Positions 37,038-46,606 of a stretch of DNA of 64,000 bases are shown piece after piece. This stretch comes from Chrysogorgia sp. JL179-B06 (taxonomy: Eukaryota; Cnidaria; Anthozoa; Scleralcyonacea; Chrysogorgiidae). The stretch lies in contig JAYKKM010000147.1 in the NCBI GenBank assembly GCA_035772405.1, forward strand, positions 2,520,001 through 2,584,000, read 5' to 3'. A program made the translations under genes and the position numbers. The notes beneath the pieces are model-generated. The model searched no databases and was not told the origin of the DNA. It saw only the letters and a list, made by a program, of their open reading frames with translations. How positions within the stretch are numbered: the stretch's first letter is position 1; each line of letters begins with the position of its first letter.

Positions 37038-37202
37038 ATGGTTTTTACATTCCAAAAAATTTGTATATTATTTGTTTTTTGTTTGTTGACTTCATTTACA
37101 AGATTTTATGAAGATTCAATTAATATCAAAAGTTGTAACGTAAAATGCTTGATGCGCTATACGTTGGAATTGCTGAATTATACATATATCAACAGCACTT
37201 AA
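37038..37202 (+). CDS. Small secreted or membrane peptide, 54 aa
   Basis: Starts with a clear signal-peptide-like segment (MVFTFQKICILFVFCLLTSF) and continues with a short polar part containing two cysteines (KSCNVKCL). The stop overlaps the next start (TAATG at 37200-37204). It could be exported from an infected cell or be a membrane anchor. Too short to assign. Confidence 0.5.
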   Translation: MVFTFQKICILFVFCLLTSFTRFYEDSINIKSCNVKCLMRYTLELLNYTYINST

Positions 37203-37412
37203 TGTTATATGATTTTAGTTTTATGAACAATACAACAACAGTTAAAATAATCGTGTTCAATTTATTTAAATCGCGATTTTATACTACAGATATCGCTTAT
37301 AATGAAGATATCGATTATATGAATTTTTAGGGCAAATTATTGAAATTGATGATTTACTATATGTAAAAATTAAGTTTAATGAATATGATATACCCCTGTT
37401 AAATAAAAAATA
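37202..37412 (+). pseudogene. Small-protein family member 10, frameshifted
   Basis: The first frame contains TTTVKIIVFNLFKSRFYTTD and stops at 37328-37330; one frame over, just before the stop, LGQIIEIDDLLYVKIKF supplies the expected family end. The shift lies in the TTTTT run near 37325. Confidence 0.5.
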
Positions 37413-37464
37413 AAATAAAAAAAGTTATAAAAAGAATTTTTTTTGCTTACTTCATAATGGCTAC

Positions 37465-37561
37465 TATAATACCTCGTGTTTATTCGCCATATTGAACTGT
37501 ACTGTCCATTCTATATACACGTGACATATGTTCAATTGTCAATCAATATCTAAACATTATA
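37465..37561 (-). repeat. 3' LTR of the gypsy element
   Basis: 97 bp, identical to 41960-42056. Ends in TATAAT...ATTATA instead of the usual TG...CA. Confidence 0.92.
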
Positions 37562-37701
37562 TCCCTACCCACGTTCAGTTTATAACAAAATGTTGCTGCT
37601 AACAAACAACTCAACAAGTAAATTATTATATACACTATATATATATATATACGTTATATACAGTTAAAGAATAAAATGTTCAAGATAAAACTTGCGTTCT
37701 T

Positions 37702-40700
37702 TCATCTGATCATCTGTTCATCTCGATAGAATAGCGGTCTATGTCTTTGTCTTTCTGGGTATCTGCGGTCTTCCCTTTCCTCAGGTTCTTCTCTCCTCGC
37801 CTCCTCTTCGTTGGCCTCCTGGATAATCGGCTGATCAATATCACTATACTCCTGACTGATGTCCGAGTTGCCTGGTCTTGAGATTCCAGCGAATGCTTTA
37901 AAATATGAGCAATTCCTTGTGATTTTGTGGTCTTTTCTGCTGGCCGTGATCATAGTTCCTTTTATAGCTGTGATCCGATAAGGTTTAGGGTCAAAACGCG
38001 ATGTTAATTTGTTTACTTTCGGCTGTAGTACCAAAACTTGATCTCCTGTCTTGAAAGTTGGTTTCTTAGCAACGCGACGATTATCAGCGTAGGCTTTACG
38101 TTTTACTTTTGCATCATGATCTGATTCGTCGATCTTTTTGTTGATTTCATCCATATTTACTTCTGTAGGTTCCTGCGGCAGTTTGGTTCGAATATTCCGT
38201 CCGAAGAGTGCTGTAGCAGGCGGTACTTTCGTAGTGCAGTGCGGCGTTGCGCGATAGTTCAAGAGGAATTTCTGTAATTCTTGTTTCCAATTCTTGTGTT
38301 CGATCGACGCGGTTTGAAGACATTTCTTTAGCGGTTTCATAAACGTTTCTGCCTCCGCGTTGGCTTGAGGCCACAAAGGTGTAATCTTGCGGTGTGTTAT
38401 CTTGTTTGTAACCATATATTGACGATTTTCGTTGCTCTGAAAAGGTGGTCCGTTGTCCGAAACAACTGTTCTTGGTAGGCCATGTGTAGCGAAAACACGT
38501 TCAAAACATTGAATTGTCGACTTAGCATTGGTACTGCGAACGACTTCTACTTCGGGGAAACGAGTACGACCATCAATAATCACGAGCAATAGATCTCCTG
38601 TAGGTAATGGTCCTAGGAAATCAACATAAACAGTGTCCCAGGCGTGCGTGGGAATCTGCATGGTTTTCAATGGAGCTGGCTTTGTTGGTTGTCCAACTGA
38701 TTGGCAAGCGAGGCATTTTTTCACTGCTTTTTCGACTTGGGCATCGATTCCGGGAAACCACACTTTCTCTCGGAGTAATTTCTTGGTCTTAATAAGACCT
38801 TGGTGGCCTTCGTGCGCTAAACTAACGACCTGTTCGCGCAGCTGTTTGGGAATGACGAGTCGGTGTCCTCTGATAATTAGGTCAGCTTCCGGTGTAAGTG
38901 ATAACTCATTTCGAATTTTCTCGAATGCACGCAATTCAGCAACGTTAATGTCAGTGTCGAAATTCTTGTCATTTGTGATCGAGTTCCAGTTATTATTTAG
39001 AATAATATCGATTAATTTCTGTAGTGTTGGATCTGTGCTGACAGCTTTACGGATATTTTCAATGTCTATTGCGACTGGGACAGCGTTCTGGGCAACAAAA
39101 CGGATGTGTTCATCGGATAAACTTGGTTGCAGATCACAGGAGCTGTCATATATCTTTGGCAATGGGTGTCTGGATAGATAATCGGATGGGTTTGTTGGTC
39201 CTGGGCGATATTTGACTTGAAAGGTATAATCTTGTAACCGTAAACACCATCTTTCAAGTCTCGCAGACGGGCGTGATTTCGGATTTTGGTAAATTAGTTC
39301 CAATGGTTTATGATCTGTGATTAACGTAAATTCATGTCCGTATAGGTAGAGGTGAAAATGCTCAATCCCATACACAATGGCAAGCGCTTCCCGTTCAATT
39401 TGAGAATATCGACTCTCAGTGTCTGTTAACGAACGACTCGCATAGGCAATCATCTTTGTGTCGTCCTTGCCAGGCGTTGTTTGTGAGAGAATAGCACCGA
39501 GGCCAAACGGAGAAGCATCAACATGTACCTCTGTATGTTTCGACTGATCAAAATATCCCATAACTGTATCCGTGGTTAGCAAATCTTTAAGGGTCTCGAA
39601 TGCTTGTTGTTGTTGTGAAGTCCACGCCCATTTGACGTCTTTGTGTGTCAATAATCGAAGTGGAGCTGAGACTGTTGCCAGATTAGCAATAAAACGTCCA
39701 CAATACTGAATCATTCCTAAAAAGGAACGCACTTCAGATGCATTCTTGGGTACTGGGGCATTTTTCACGGCTTGTACCTTGCTTGAACTGGGCGAAATGC
39801 CTTGATTTGAAAAAACGTAACCAAAGAATTCAAGTTGTTTCTGGTCAAATTCACACTTGTCAAACCCGAATCTCAGATTTCGTTCTTTAGCAACATGTAG
39901 AATTTTCTTTAAGGCTTGATCGTGTTCGCTTTGAGTTTTTCCAAAAACGATGATATCATCACTGATATTTCGACAACCAGAAATCCCATTGAAGACATTT
40001 TGAATCGTGTTTTGAAAGATTTCGCTTGCGCTGTTAGTTCCAAAGTTTAAACGTTTGTATTGAAAAAGACCCTTGTGCGTAGTGAACGTTGTTATGTACC
40101 TGGACTCGTCATCAAGCTCTAATTGATGATATGCAGACGTTAAATCTAATTTGCTGAAGTGTTGGGCTCCATTTAAATCGTTGATTAAGTCGTCAATCGT
40201 GGGCTGAGGGTGGCGTTCCCTTTGAATTGCGTTATTTGGCTGGCGCATATCTATGCATAATCGAATCTTGTCGGGGTTATTTGGCTTGGGAAAGGCTACA
40301 ATGGGGCTAACCCAGAGTGAAGGTCCTTGTGCAGGCTCTATTATGTCCTGTTGTTGGAGTCGATTTAATTCACTTTCAACCTTTTCTCGGATACTAAATG
40401 GAATTCTTCTGGTGGGTTGTACGACAGGTTTCACGTCTTGATTGATGTGGAGGTGAACTTGGACATCGGTTAGTTTTCCTACGCCATGGAAGACTTCATC
40501 ATATTCGGTGATTACAGGTTTTAAACGCGGTGGTATCTTCTCGTGAGTCGCCAGTTTACTGAAGGTAGTAGATTTCTGGACAGGTTTCGCATGAATCTTG
40601 TTAACGTTGACCTTGATAAAGTTTAAGTCAATAGAGGTTTGTCCACTAAGAAGGCATCCGGTTGCTTTTCTTACAACTATGATCTTGGCACTAGTAAACC

Positions 40701-41895
40701 TTTTCTTTGACTCCAATATACATTGAAACTGTCCCAACACAGACAATGGGGTTGTACTACCGAATGCAAATAGACGTTTCTTCGACTTCAATAGGCATAT
40801 GTTTGGATTTTGCTTTTTAATTGTCAAGAAAGTGTTTTCATCAATAATGTTAGCAGACGAACCACTGTCTATTTGGAAGTTGACAAGCGAATTTCCCAAC
40901 TTTAGCTTGGCATGAAAAAATTGTGCTTGCTTCGTAGTAGTAGTAGTATCTTTGTGTAATGTGAAGACATAGTCATCGTCATTGTCTGTATTCTCTTCAC
41001 TACTGCTATGAATACTCTCGGGTGAAACTCTTGCATCTTTTTGTACTGCATGGGCTGAATCTGCGTTATTTCTTTTTCCGCTGGACTTGCATACACTGGC
41101 AAAATGGTTATATTTGAGGCAGTTGTTACATCGTTGTCCTTCGGCGGGACACTTGCTTCCGTTATGAGGCCATGTATATCCACAACGAAAACAAAGTTGT
41201 CCTGATGGTTTTGGCGCCAATGGCGGGTCTGTGGGAATGCCAGGTTTTGTGCGTTGTGGTTTTCTAGGTGAATACGAATTTGAAAATTTCTGTCTGCCAA
41301 ATTGGACTTTATGGACATCTTCATCGCTAGGCTGAATACAGGGTGAATTTCGAGATTTGTCTTCGATCCCTTTCGCTTGTTTTTCCGTTTCGTGAACTGT
41401 CCTCACGTAGTCTAACAACGCGGTCAGTGTAAGGGTCGGCGTACGGAAGGAATAACGGCGTAACTTCTTCTCTGTAGTTCCTAATTCTATCTGAGCTTTG
41501 ATTTCCTTTTCTTTGTGATCTCCGAACTCACAATATTTTGAAGCGATCTGCAGGCGTGTGTGGAATTCATCAACTGTCTCATGTTGTTCTTGCTTCAGAT
41601 TTCTAAATTTGAATATCTCGAATGAGATGTTCTTTTTCGGTGTAAAATATCGTGTGAGAGCTTCATAGGCTTTCTTGACATCAGCATCTTCTCCCTTATC
41701 CGGAAGGGTTTCAAACAGATCATTTACCTCCTCTCCAACGTAATGTAGGAGCAGTGCTCTTTGGCGAGTTTCGTCTGTCATCTTCATGGCGGTCATCAGG
41801 TTTTTAAATCTTTTCAGATATTTCTCCCATCGTGTAGCTAAATTTGTCTGATCTCGTAAGTTAAACTCGGGAAATGTAGGAAGTCCAATATCCAT
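37702..41895 (-). CDS. Gypsy Gag-Pol polyprotein, 1397 aa
   Basis: One uninterrupted frame with Gag at the N-terminus, two zinc knuckles (CFRCGYTW...C and CNNCLKYNHFASVC, about 234-270), aspartic protease (QIDSGSSANIID, about 343), reverse transcriptase with ISDDIIVFG as the catalytic box, RNase H (HVDASPFGLGAILSQ), integrase zinc finger (HEGHQG...CLAC), integrase core (YVDFLGPL, VVSDNGPPF, NAEAETFMKPLKK) and a GPY-like module (DPKPYRITAIKG). The ISDD box is common in invertebrate gypsy elements of the K02A2.6 kind. All domains are intact, so it may be active. No separate env. Confidence 0.96.
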   Translation of the reverse strand: MDIGLPTFPEFNLRDQTNLATRWEKYLKRFKNLMTAMKMTDETRQRALLLHYVGEEVNDLFETLPDKGEDADVKKAYEALTRYFTPKKNISFEIFKFRNLKQEQHETVDEFHTRLQIASKYCEFGDHKEKEIKAQIELGTTEKKLRRYSFRTPTLTLTALLDYVRTVHETEKQAKGIEDKSRNSPCIQPSDEDVHKVQFGRQKFSNSYSPRKPQRTKPGIPTDPPLAPKPSGQLCFRCGYTWPHNGSKCPAEGQRCNNCLKYNHFASVCKSSGKRNNADSAHAVQKDARVSPESIHSSSEENTDNDDDYVFTLHKDTTTTTKQAQFFHAKLKLGNSLVNFQIDSGSSANIIDENTFLTIKKQNPNICLLKSKKRLFAFGSTTPLSVLGQFQCILESKKRFTSAKIIVVRKATGCLLSGQTSIDLNFIKVNVNKIHAKPVQKSTTFSKLATHEKIPPRLKPVITEYDEVFHGVGKLTDVQVHLHINQDVKPVVQPTRRIPFSIREKVESELNRLQQQDIIEPAQGPSLWVSPIVAFPKPNNPDKIRLCIDMRQPNNAIQRERHPQPTIDDLINDLNGAQHFSKLDLTSAYHQLELDDESRYITTFTTHKGLFQYKRLNFGTNSASEIFQNTIQNVFNGISGCRNISDDIIVFGKTQSEHDQALKKILHVAKERNLRFGFDKCEFDQKQLEFFGYVFSNQGISPSSSKVQAVKNAPVPKNASEVRSFLGMIQYCGRFIANLATVSAPLRLLTHKDVKWAWTSQQQQAFETLKDLLTTDTVMGYFDQSKHTEVHVDASPFGLGAILSQTTPGKDDTKMIAYASRSLTDTESRYSQIEREALAIVYGIEHFHLYLYGHEFTLITDHKPLELIYQNPKSRPSARLERWCLRLQDYTFQVKYRPGPTNPSDYLSRHPLPKIYDSSCDLQPSLSDEHIRFVAQNAVPVAIDIENIRKAVSTDPTLQKLIDIILNNNWNSITNDKNFDTDINVAELRAFEKIRNELSLTPEADLIIRGHRLVIPKQLREQVVSLAHEGHQGLIKTKKLLREKVWFPGIDAQVEKAVKKCLACQSVGQPTKPAPLKTMQIPTHAWDTVYVDFLGPLPTGDLLLVIIDGRTRFPEVEVVRSTNAKSTIQCFERVFATHGLPRTVVSDNGPPFQSNENRQYMVTNKITHRKITPLWPQANAEAETFMKPLKKCLQTASIEHKNWKQELQKFLLNYRATPHCTTKVPPATALFGRNIRTKLPQEPTEVNMDEINKKIDESDHDAKVKRKAYADNRRVAKKPTFKTGDQVLVLQPKVNKLTSRFDPKPYRITAIKGTMITASRKDHKITRNCSYFKAFAGISRPGNSDISQEYSDIDQPIIQEANEEEARREEPEEREDRRYPERQRHRPLFYRDEQMIR

Positions 41896-41959
41896 GATTT
41901 TGTACGCATGGGAAAACTGTTCAAAGTATCTTAAATTATTTTCCCATTCTCGTCGCCAT

Positions 41960-42056
41960 TATAATACCTCGTGTTTATTCGCCATATTGAACTGTACTGT
42001 CCATTCTATATACACGTGACATATGTTCAATTGTCAATCAATATCTAAACATTATA
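41960..42056 (-). repeat. 5' LTR of the gypsy element
   Basis: 97 bp, identical to the 3' LTR. Very short for a gypsy LTR. It is followed on the minus strand by the primer-binding site. Confidence 0.92.
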
Positions 42057-42234
42057 GCTACTAACCAACAACAAGTGTTTGATTATAGTTCTTCAAAATG
42101 TTCACATTATACACCGTAGGATAAAATATCTACAATTTCAAGGTTAAGGTTAACAAATTTTTGTGCAGACGGATCTTATTCACTTCATACAGAAATACTA
42201 CCGATATATTATAAGCAGGATAAAAAAAGGAAAA

Positions 42235-42819
42235 ATGGAAACCTTACAGAATAAAACAATGGAATTAAGTGAATTTATAAAATTTAAAATTTTTGCTTAT
42301 GATGTTATACGAATGGAAGAAGACGAAAATGAAAAAGATTTTTACATGAAATGTGCGAGATTTTGCTTTATCTTTCGGAAAATGTGTGTGGAACAAACAG
42401 TTAAATCCTTAACAATTAGTCAATTTTGTAAAAATATTCATGAAAAATGTATGTATCATTTAATGGATGCTGGTAATTTCAGTAAAAAAAAACGATATGT
42501 CGGTAAACATGAAGGAGTTGATCCTCTTTATATTGATTTACAAATGAAACATTTAAATGAATTTTACATAGAAAATTATTTACAAAAAAATATTTCTGTA
42601 TTAATCTATTTTATTTTTGAAAGCATTCATCCGTTTTCTGATGGTAATGGACGAATAGGGAAAGCTTTACATGCTTTTTTAGAAAGAAAAATAGATTGTA
42701 AAGTAAAAACAAAAAAACAACATAAAAAGTTGTGTAACGTTTTAGGTATTATGCAAAAAAAACAGATTAGTTTATTTGATGTAAAGCGTGATACGTTGTT
42801 ATTAGACGAATTATTATAA
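42235..42819 (+). CDS. Fic-domain protein, 194 aa
   Basis: The core motif reads HPFSDGNGRIGK, matching the Fic consensus HPFx[D/E]GNGRxxR except that the last Arg is Lys. The helical segment before it (NISVLIYFIFESI) fits the Fic fold. Fic enzymes usually transfer AMP to Ser/Thr/Tyr of target proteins. No obvious inhibitory (S/T)xxxE(G/N) helix is visible, so it might act unrestrained. I chose the ATG at 42235; upstream there is only GTG. A GATATATTATAAG box lies 20-35 bases upstream. Possible role: modifying host proteins. Confidence 0.85.
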   Translation: METLQNKTMELSEFIKFKIFAYDVIRMEEDENEKDFYMKCARFCFIFRKMCVEQTVKSLTISQFCKNIHEKCMYHLMDAGNFSKKKRYVGKHEGVDPLYIDLQMKHLNEFYIENYLQKNISVLIYFIFESIHPFSDGNGRIGKALHAFLERKIDCKVKTKKQHKKLCNVLGIMQKKQISLFDVKRDTLLLDELL

Positions 42820-42867
42820 TAAAAATATATATTTTTAAAAAATGTGTTTTTGTTTTTCAAAAAAAAA

Positions 42868-42877
42868 GTATAAATAC
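42868..42877 (+). promoter_or_regulatory. TATA box before 42923
   Basis: GTATAAATAC about 50 bases before the ATG. Confidence 0.5.
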
Positions 42878-42922
42878 AACATCCTTTTAGCTTTTTATCA
42901 TCACATTCGAAAAGAGACTATC

Positions 42923-43557
42923 ATGCCTGCAACAACTTCAATGAAACTTTATTCACAGGAATATATACATCATACGTTTGTGTTACAAACGTATAATGAT
43001 CTTTCACGAAAAATTATAACAAATGTAAAAAAAATGGAAACGCATATCTTGTGAAAGTATGGCCTACGAGTCAGGAGTGTTTGAATTTTCTAATGAATAG
43101 TAAATTAGAAATAAAAAAAGAAGATGTAAGTAAATTGACAACTCAATTGGGTAAAATTTCATTGAAAGTTGGCGATCAAGTATTTCTAGAAGTTGCAAAA
43201 AGTAAAAATTGGAAACAAGGAGAAGAACGTCTAGTTATTCGTTCTAACGCTTGGGATGGATTGGAGATTCTCTACCAATTAAAAGAAAATCTTTTACCTG
43301 AAAAAGATCTGGTGTTCAAGGGCGATGATGGTGGCGATGAAAACCAGCCTATGAACGAGGAAATGCGGATTGAAAACCATGACAATTGGGTCGATAAATT
43401 TGGATCATTTCATATTAAAAAAAATGACGACATGACACTTATTGTTGAAGGATTGCGCAAATATAATCATGCTGTAAACGGGGGTGTAGTTGAAAAAAAG
43501 AAAACGTTTAAGAAAAAGAAAAATAATGATTTTGATTTACCACGTGAAAAAAAATGA
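42923..43557 (+). pseudogene. Hypothetical gene, frameshifted in an A run
   Basis: The first frame starts MPATTSMKLYSQEYIHHTFV and stops at 43054; the second (43051-43557) lacks ATG and continues with VKVWPTSQECLNFLMNSKLE, then a basic Lys-rich tail. An indel in the AAAAAAA run near 43030 would join them. Its end overlaps the next start (ATGA). Possibly a virion core or DNA-binding protein because of the basic tail. Confidence 0.55.
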
Positions 43558-43826
43558 AAAAAATGGACAATGATAAAATCATTGATGATGATGATGATGA
43601 TGAAGAGGTTTGTTTTCTTTTTTCTAAACCCACTGAAAAAGCTGTTTGTAAACTTTTTTATTACCGATTTATACATCAATTACCAATGCGTGATACAATA
43701 TGTATGTATAACGAGGTTATAAATGAAGAATTAGATATTGCAGATCAGTATGATTTTGTTCAAAATTGTGATAGTTTACTTTGTGAACTTGAGGAAATAT
43801 ACACGAGAATAGAAAAAAAAGAATAA
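43554..43826 (+). CDS. Small acidic protein, 90 aa
   Basis: Six consecutive Asp near the N-terminus (IIDDDDDDEE) followed by a helical domain (AVCKLFYYRFIHQLP...ELEEIYTRIEK). Overlaps the preceding gene by four bases. Function unknown. Confidence 0.6.
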   Translation: MKKMDNDKIIDDDDDDEEVCFLFSKPTEKAVCKLFYYRFIHQLPMRDTICMYNEVINEELDIADQYDFVQNCDSLLCELEEIYTRIEKKE

Positions 43827-43849
43827 TTTTTTTTTTTTGGGTATAGAAA

Positions 43850-44753
43850 TGAAAAAAACAAGAAAAGAAAGTTCTCTAAAGAATTTATAGAAAAAGCTGC
43901 AAGATTACTTAAAGGAGAAACATTAACAAAAGAACAATTATCAAACTATAAACTTCATAATCTTAATAGAAAAAAATATAGACGTTTAAAAATACATGTT
44001 ACAGATATTAATGAACAATGGGAAATCGATTTAGCTGAAAATAAAGATTTAGCACGTTATAATAATCAATTTCGTTATTGGTTGGTGTGTATTGATGTGT
44101 TTTCTCGTTATTGTTGGGTAAAATTATTAAAAAAGAAATCAAGTAATAATGTTAAAAACAAGTTTGAATCTATTTTAATCGAAGAAGGACAAACACCCCG
44201 TAAAATTCAATGTGATGAAGGAACAGAATTTCAAGATATTCGAAAAAGTTTGAGTAAAAAATATAATTTTACAGTTTTCCACACCTATAATCGCGATATA
44301 AAAGCATCGCATGTTGAACGTGTTATTGGTACGCTAAAAACTATGGTTCGTAGAGTTTTAACAATGACTGATAATTTTGATTATTATACTTATTTACCCG
44401 TGATTATTGAACGTTATAATAATTCTCCACATAAATCTTTGGGGGGTTCAACACCATTTGAAATTTATAAAGGAACAAAGAAATTAAAAAAATTAAAATA
44501 TAAAATATTACGTGATGAATTGAAATACCCCATTCCTACAAAAGTATTGTCACTGAAGGTACTCGTGTGCGCATAGCAAGGGTAAAAAACAATATTTTTG
44601 AAAAAAGCAGTCTTAGACGTTGGACAAACGAAATATTTAAAGTTGAAAAAATTTTTATAACCGATCCTGTCACATATCAATTAAAAGATTTAAAAGGTGA
44701 AAAATAGAAGGAATTTTTTATCGTGAAGAATTACAATTATTAAAATAAAAATG
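43850..44753 (+). pseudogene. Integrase (RVE family), frameshifted at several points
   Basis: The core is intact: first Asp in QWEIDLAE, second in IQCDEGTEF, Glu in ASHVERVIGTLK, with RYNNSPHKSLGG as the usual follow-up. The ATG at 43850 is out of phase with the core; the core frame stops at 44576; the C-terminal domain (RVRIARVKNN, then IFKVEKIFI) continues in other frames to 44753, with shifts near 44550 and 44705. No chromodomain is seen. At least three indels, mostly in A/T runs. Confidence 0.85.
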
Positions 44754-45641
44754 AGTTTATACATCGCAAGTAATACAATATCAAAAACTGGAATTTCTAA
44801 TTTAACAAATAAATTTACAATGCATCTTGTTCAACCTATTGACGCTCTAAATAAAGATGCATATATAGATGTACAAAAAATTTGTTACCTGTTGACTACA
44901 AAAAATGTTGATGAAAAAACATGTTATTTCACTTTTACATTCGATTTTCAGAACTTTATGAAGAATAAATTGGGTGTTAAAAAGTACAACGAACAGATTA
45001 TTCTTACGAGTGTGAAATATAATATTCCTAAAGGAATTTATGATTTAAACCGTTTACTTGATTATATGAATAATATTTTAAAAGAATATGATGTCGATTT
45101 GAGTTTAGAAAAGAATGGAAAAGTATATTTAAATGTTAATTTTGGAATAGAATATTGGCTTATACAATATAATAGTAAAAATGCTCATGATGGTGGTATA
45201 GGTTCTAAATTGCGTCTATCTGAAAAAGTTGAAAAAATAAATTTTGAATTAAATATGAGTGATACTTTATCGTTTATGCTGGGTTTTAAAAATTCATTAA
45301 TCAAATTAAATAATGAAAAAGAAAATTTTATTGAAAAAGAAGCCGATTATTTACCCGATGTATCAGATGGTTTAAATAAAATGTTTATATATTGTGATGA
45401 ATTAGAAGCAACATTAGTTGGTGATTCATATTCTGAATTGTTAACAACAGTTCCTATTCAGTGGTCGGGTCAAGGAAAAGGAAATGGTGAATTAGTTTGT
45501 TTCACACCTTCAAATATATTTAAAAAATTTAAAAAGAGTGTTATTAACGAATTAAATATTACAATTAAAGACAGTGCAGATAATTTGATTCCTTTTGATT
45601 CTGGAACTGTTTCGTTAGATTGTTTAATTCATTATGCTTAA
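44751..45641 (+). CDS. Penton (minor capsid) protein, 296 aa
   Basis: Vertex protein of the capsid. Blocks typical of Polinton/adintovirus pentons: LTNKFTMHLVQPIDALNKDA, PKGIYDLNRLLDYMNNIL, SFMLGFKN, MFIYCDELEATLVGDSYSEL and the C-terminal NELNITIKDSADNLIPFDSG. Intact over the family's usual length. Its last codons overlap the next ATG. Confidence 0.85.
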   Translation: MSLYIASNTISKTGISNLTNKFTMHLVQPIDALNKDAYIDVQKICYLLTTKNVDEKTCYFTFTFDFQNFMKNKLGVKKYNEQIILTSVKYNIPKGIYDLNRLLDYMNNILKEYDVDLSLEKNGKVYLNVNFGIEYWLIQYNSKNAHDGGIGSKLRLSEKVEKINFELNMSDTLSFMLGFKNSLIKLNNEKENFIEKEADYLPDVSDGLNKMFIYCDELEATLVGDSYSELLTTVPIQWSGQGKGNGELVCFTPSNIFKKFKKSVINELNITIKDSADNLIPFDSGTVSLDCLIHYA

Positions 45642-46161
45642 AATTCATCTTAAAAGTGTAAGGAACGTTCTACAGGTTGAAAACTATGATTTTAGTTATC
45701 CCTTTAACACATAGGCTGAAATTAAAAATGAAAAACAAATTTATTGGATTTTAGACAGTGTTGAGCACACAGGAATTAATAAATCTTTTCACATTTATTA
45801 TTTCAAAAAAATTAATTTTACAATCGATCCTGTAATAAATCAAAATCCAATAACTCGTAAAAGAAAAGATGGTAGTGTACTAATGTTAAAAAACACAAAA
45901 TTAAAAGATAAACAATTTGATGGACAACAAATGTTATTGTTTGAAAAAAGAATTTTATTTAAATATGATATAGACGAGAATAAACAAATATTACACCATT
46001 TAAAAATGGAAAGAGAAATATTTCCTAATGTTTTGCTTAAAAGAAACACCGCAGAAGCTCAAGAATACATTCAATTTCATCTTTCATATGGTAGTGACGA
46101 CGACGTCGTTTTGATTGCAGAAAATATAATAATTAATATAAAATTATTTGAAGAAAAATAA
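45634..46161 (+). pseudogene. Hypothetical gene with an in-frame TAG
   Basis: An ATG at 45634 overlapping the penton end opens a frame that meets TAG at 45712-45714 and otherwise stays open to 46161. The later part includes NQNPITRKRKDGSVLMLKNT and an acidic end. Overlaps the following ATG (TAATG). Possibly an adintovirus-like minor virion protein; not recognised. Confidence 0.5.
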
Positions 46162-46355
46162 TGAATAACAATTTAGCATCTGACGATTATTTTAAATTAC
46201 TTACTGGAAAATGTAAAGGAAAAAATTATTCTTCTAACTATTTTTATGTAAAACGTGAAAAAAAACAAAAAAAACCTACTCCAGATGATATTTTATTAAC
46301 TTCTAATAATTGTTGTTTTTTTGTTTTAAAAAAGAAAAAATACTGTAAACTATAA
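46161..46355 (+). CDS. Small basic protein, 64 aa
   Basis: Lys-rich, starting MNNNLASDDYFKLLTGK. It begins in the overlap TAATG. Lies between penton and the pX-like gene. Function unknown. Confidence 0.45.
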   Translation: MNNNLASDDYFKLLTGKCKGKNYSSNYFYVKREKKQKKPTPDDILLTSNNCCFFVLKKKKYCKL

Positions 46356-46433
46356 ATTAAGTTAAAAGTAAAATAAATGTATTAATTTTTCTTAAAAAAA
46401 CTTGTCGTATTGGTTATTTTTTAAATAAAAATG

Positions 46434-46600
46434 AGGCGAAGAAATAGTATAATAAAAAAATAATAAAAAGAAAGTCTAGATTACACGGTAAAAGAAAAAA
46501 AATACAAAAAGGTGGTGCTTTTGGTGCAGGAATGGCATTAGGAATGTTTTTACCCCAGGTGTTGGGTACAGTCGGAAAGATATTAAAGATTAACATTTAA
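46434..46600 (+). pseudogene. pX-like core peptide, frameshifted
   Basis: An ATG opens MRRRNSIIKK and stops at TAA in an A-rich run; shifted, the frame reads RKSRLHGKRKKIQKGGAFGA then GMALGMFLPQVLGTVGKIL. Basic stretch, GG, hydrophobic tail: the layout of adenovirus pX/mu, which adintoviruses are reported to encode. Located directly before the major capsid gene. Confidence 0.55.
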
Positions 46601-46606
46601 AAAAAA

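Larger units (their letters stand above)
37465..42056 (-). mobile_element. Ty3/gypsy LTR retrotransposon, 4592 bp, apparently complete
   Basis: Identical 97 bp LTRs, target duplication GCTAC (37460-37464 and 42057-42061), primer-binding site TGGCGACGAGAATGGG beside the 5' LTR, purine tract GGGTAGGGA beside the 3' LTR, and one open polyprotein. Identical LTRs mean a very recent insertion. Confidence 0.95.
37457..42119 (+). pseudogene. Small ORF interrupted by the gypsy element
   Basis: An ATG at 37457 with a TTATAAAAAG box about 28 bases upstream is followed after eight bases by the gypsy insertion. Across the GCTAC duplication the frame resumes at 42062 and ends within about 15 codons. The peptide would be about 20 residues, or the start of a gene already frameshifted. 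Confidence 0.35.

Noticed and set aside
42163..42234. N-terminal extension of the Fic protein
   Set aside because: It begins with GTG and covers the likely TATA region; the ATG at 42235 is a better start.
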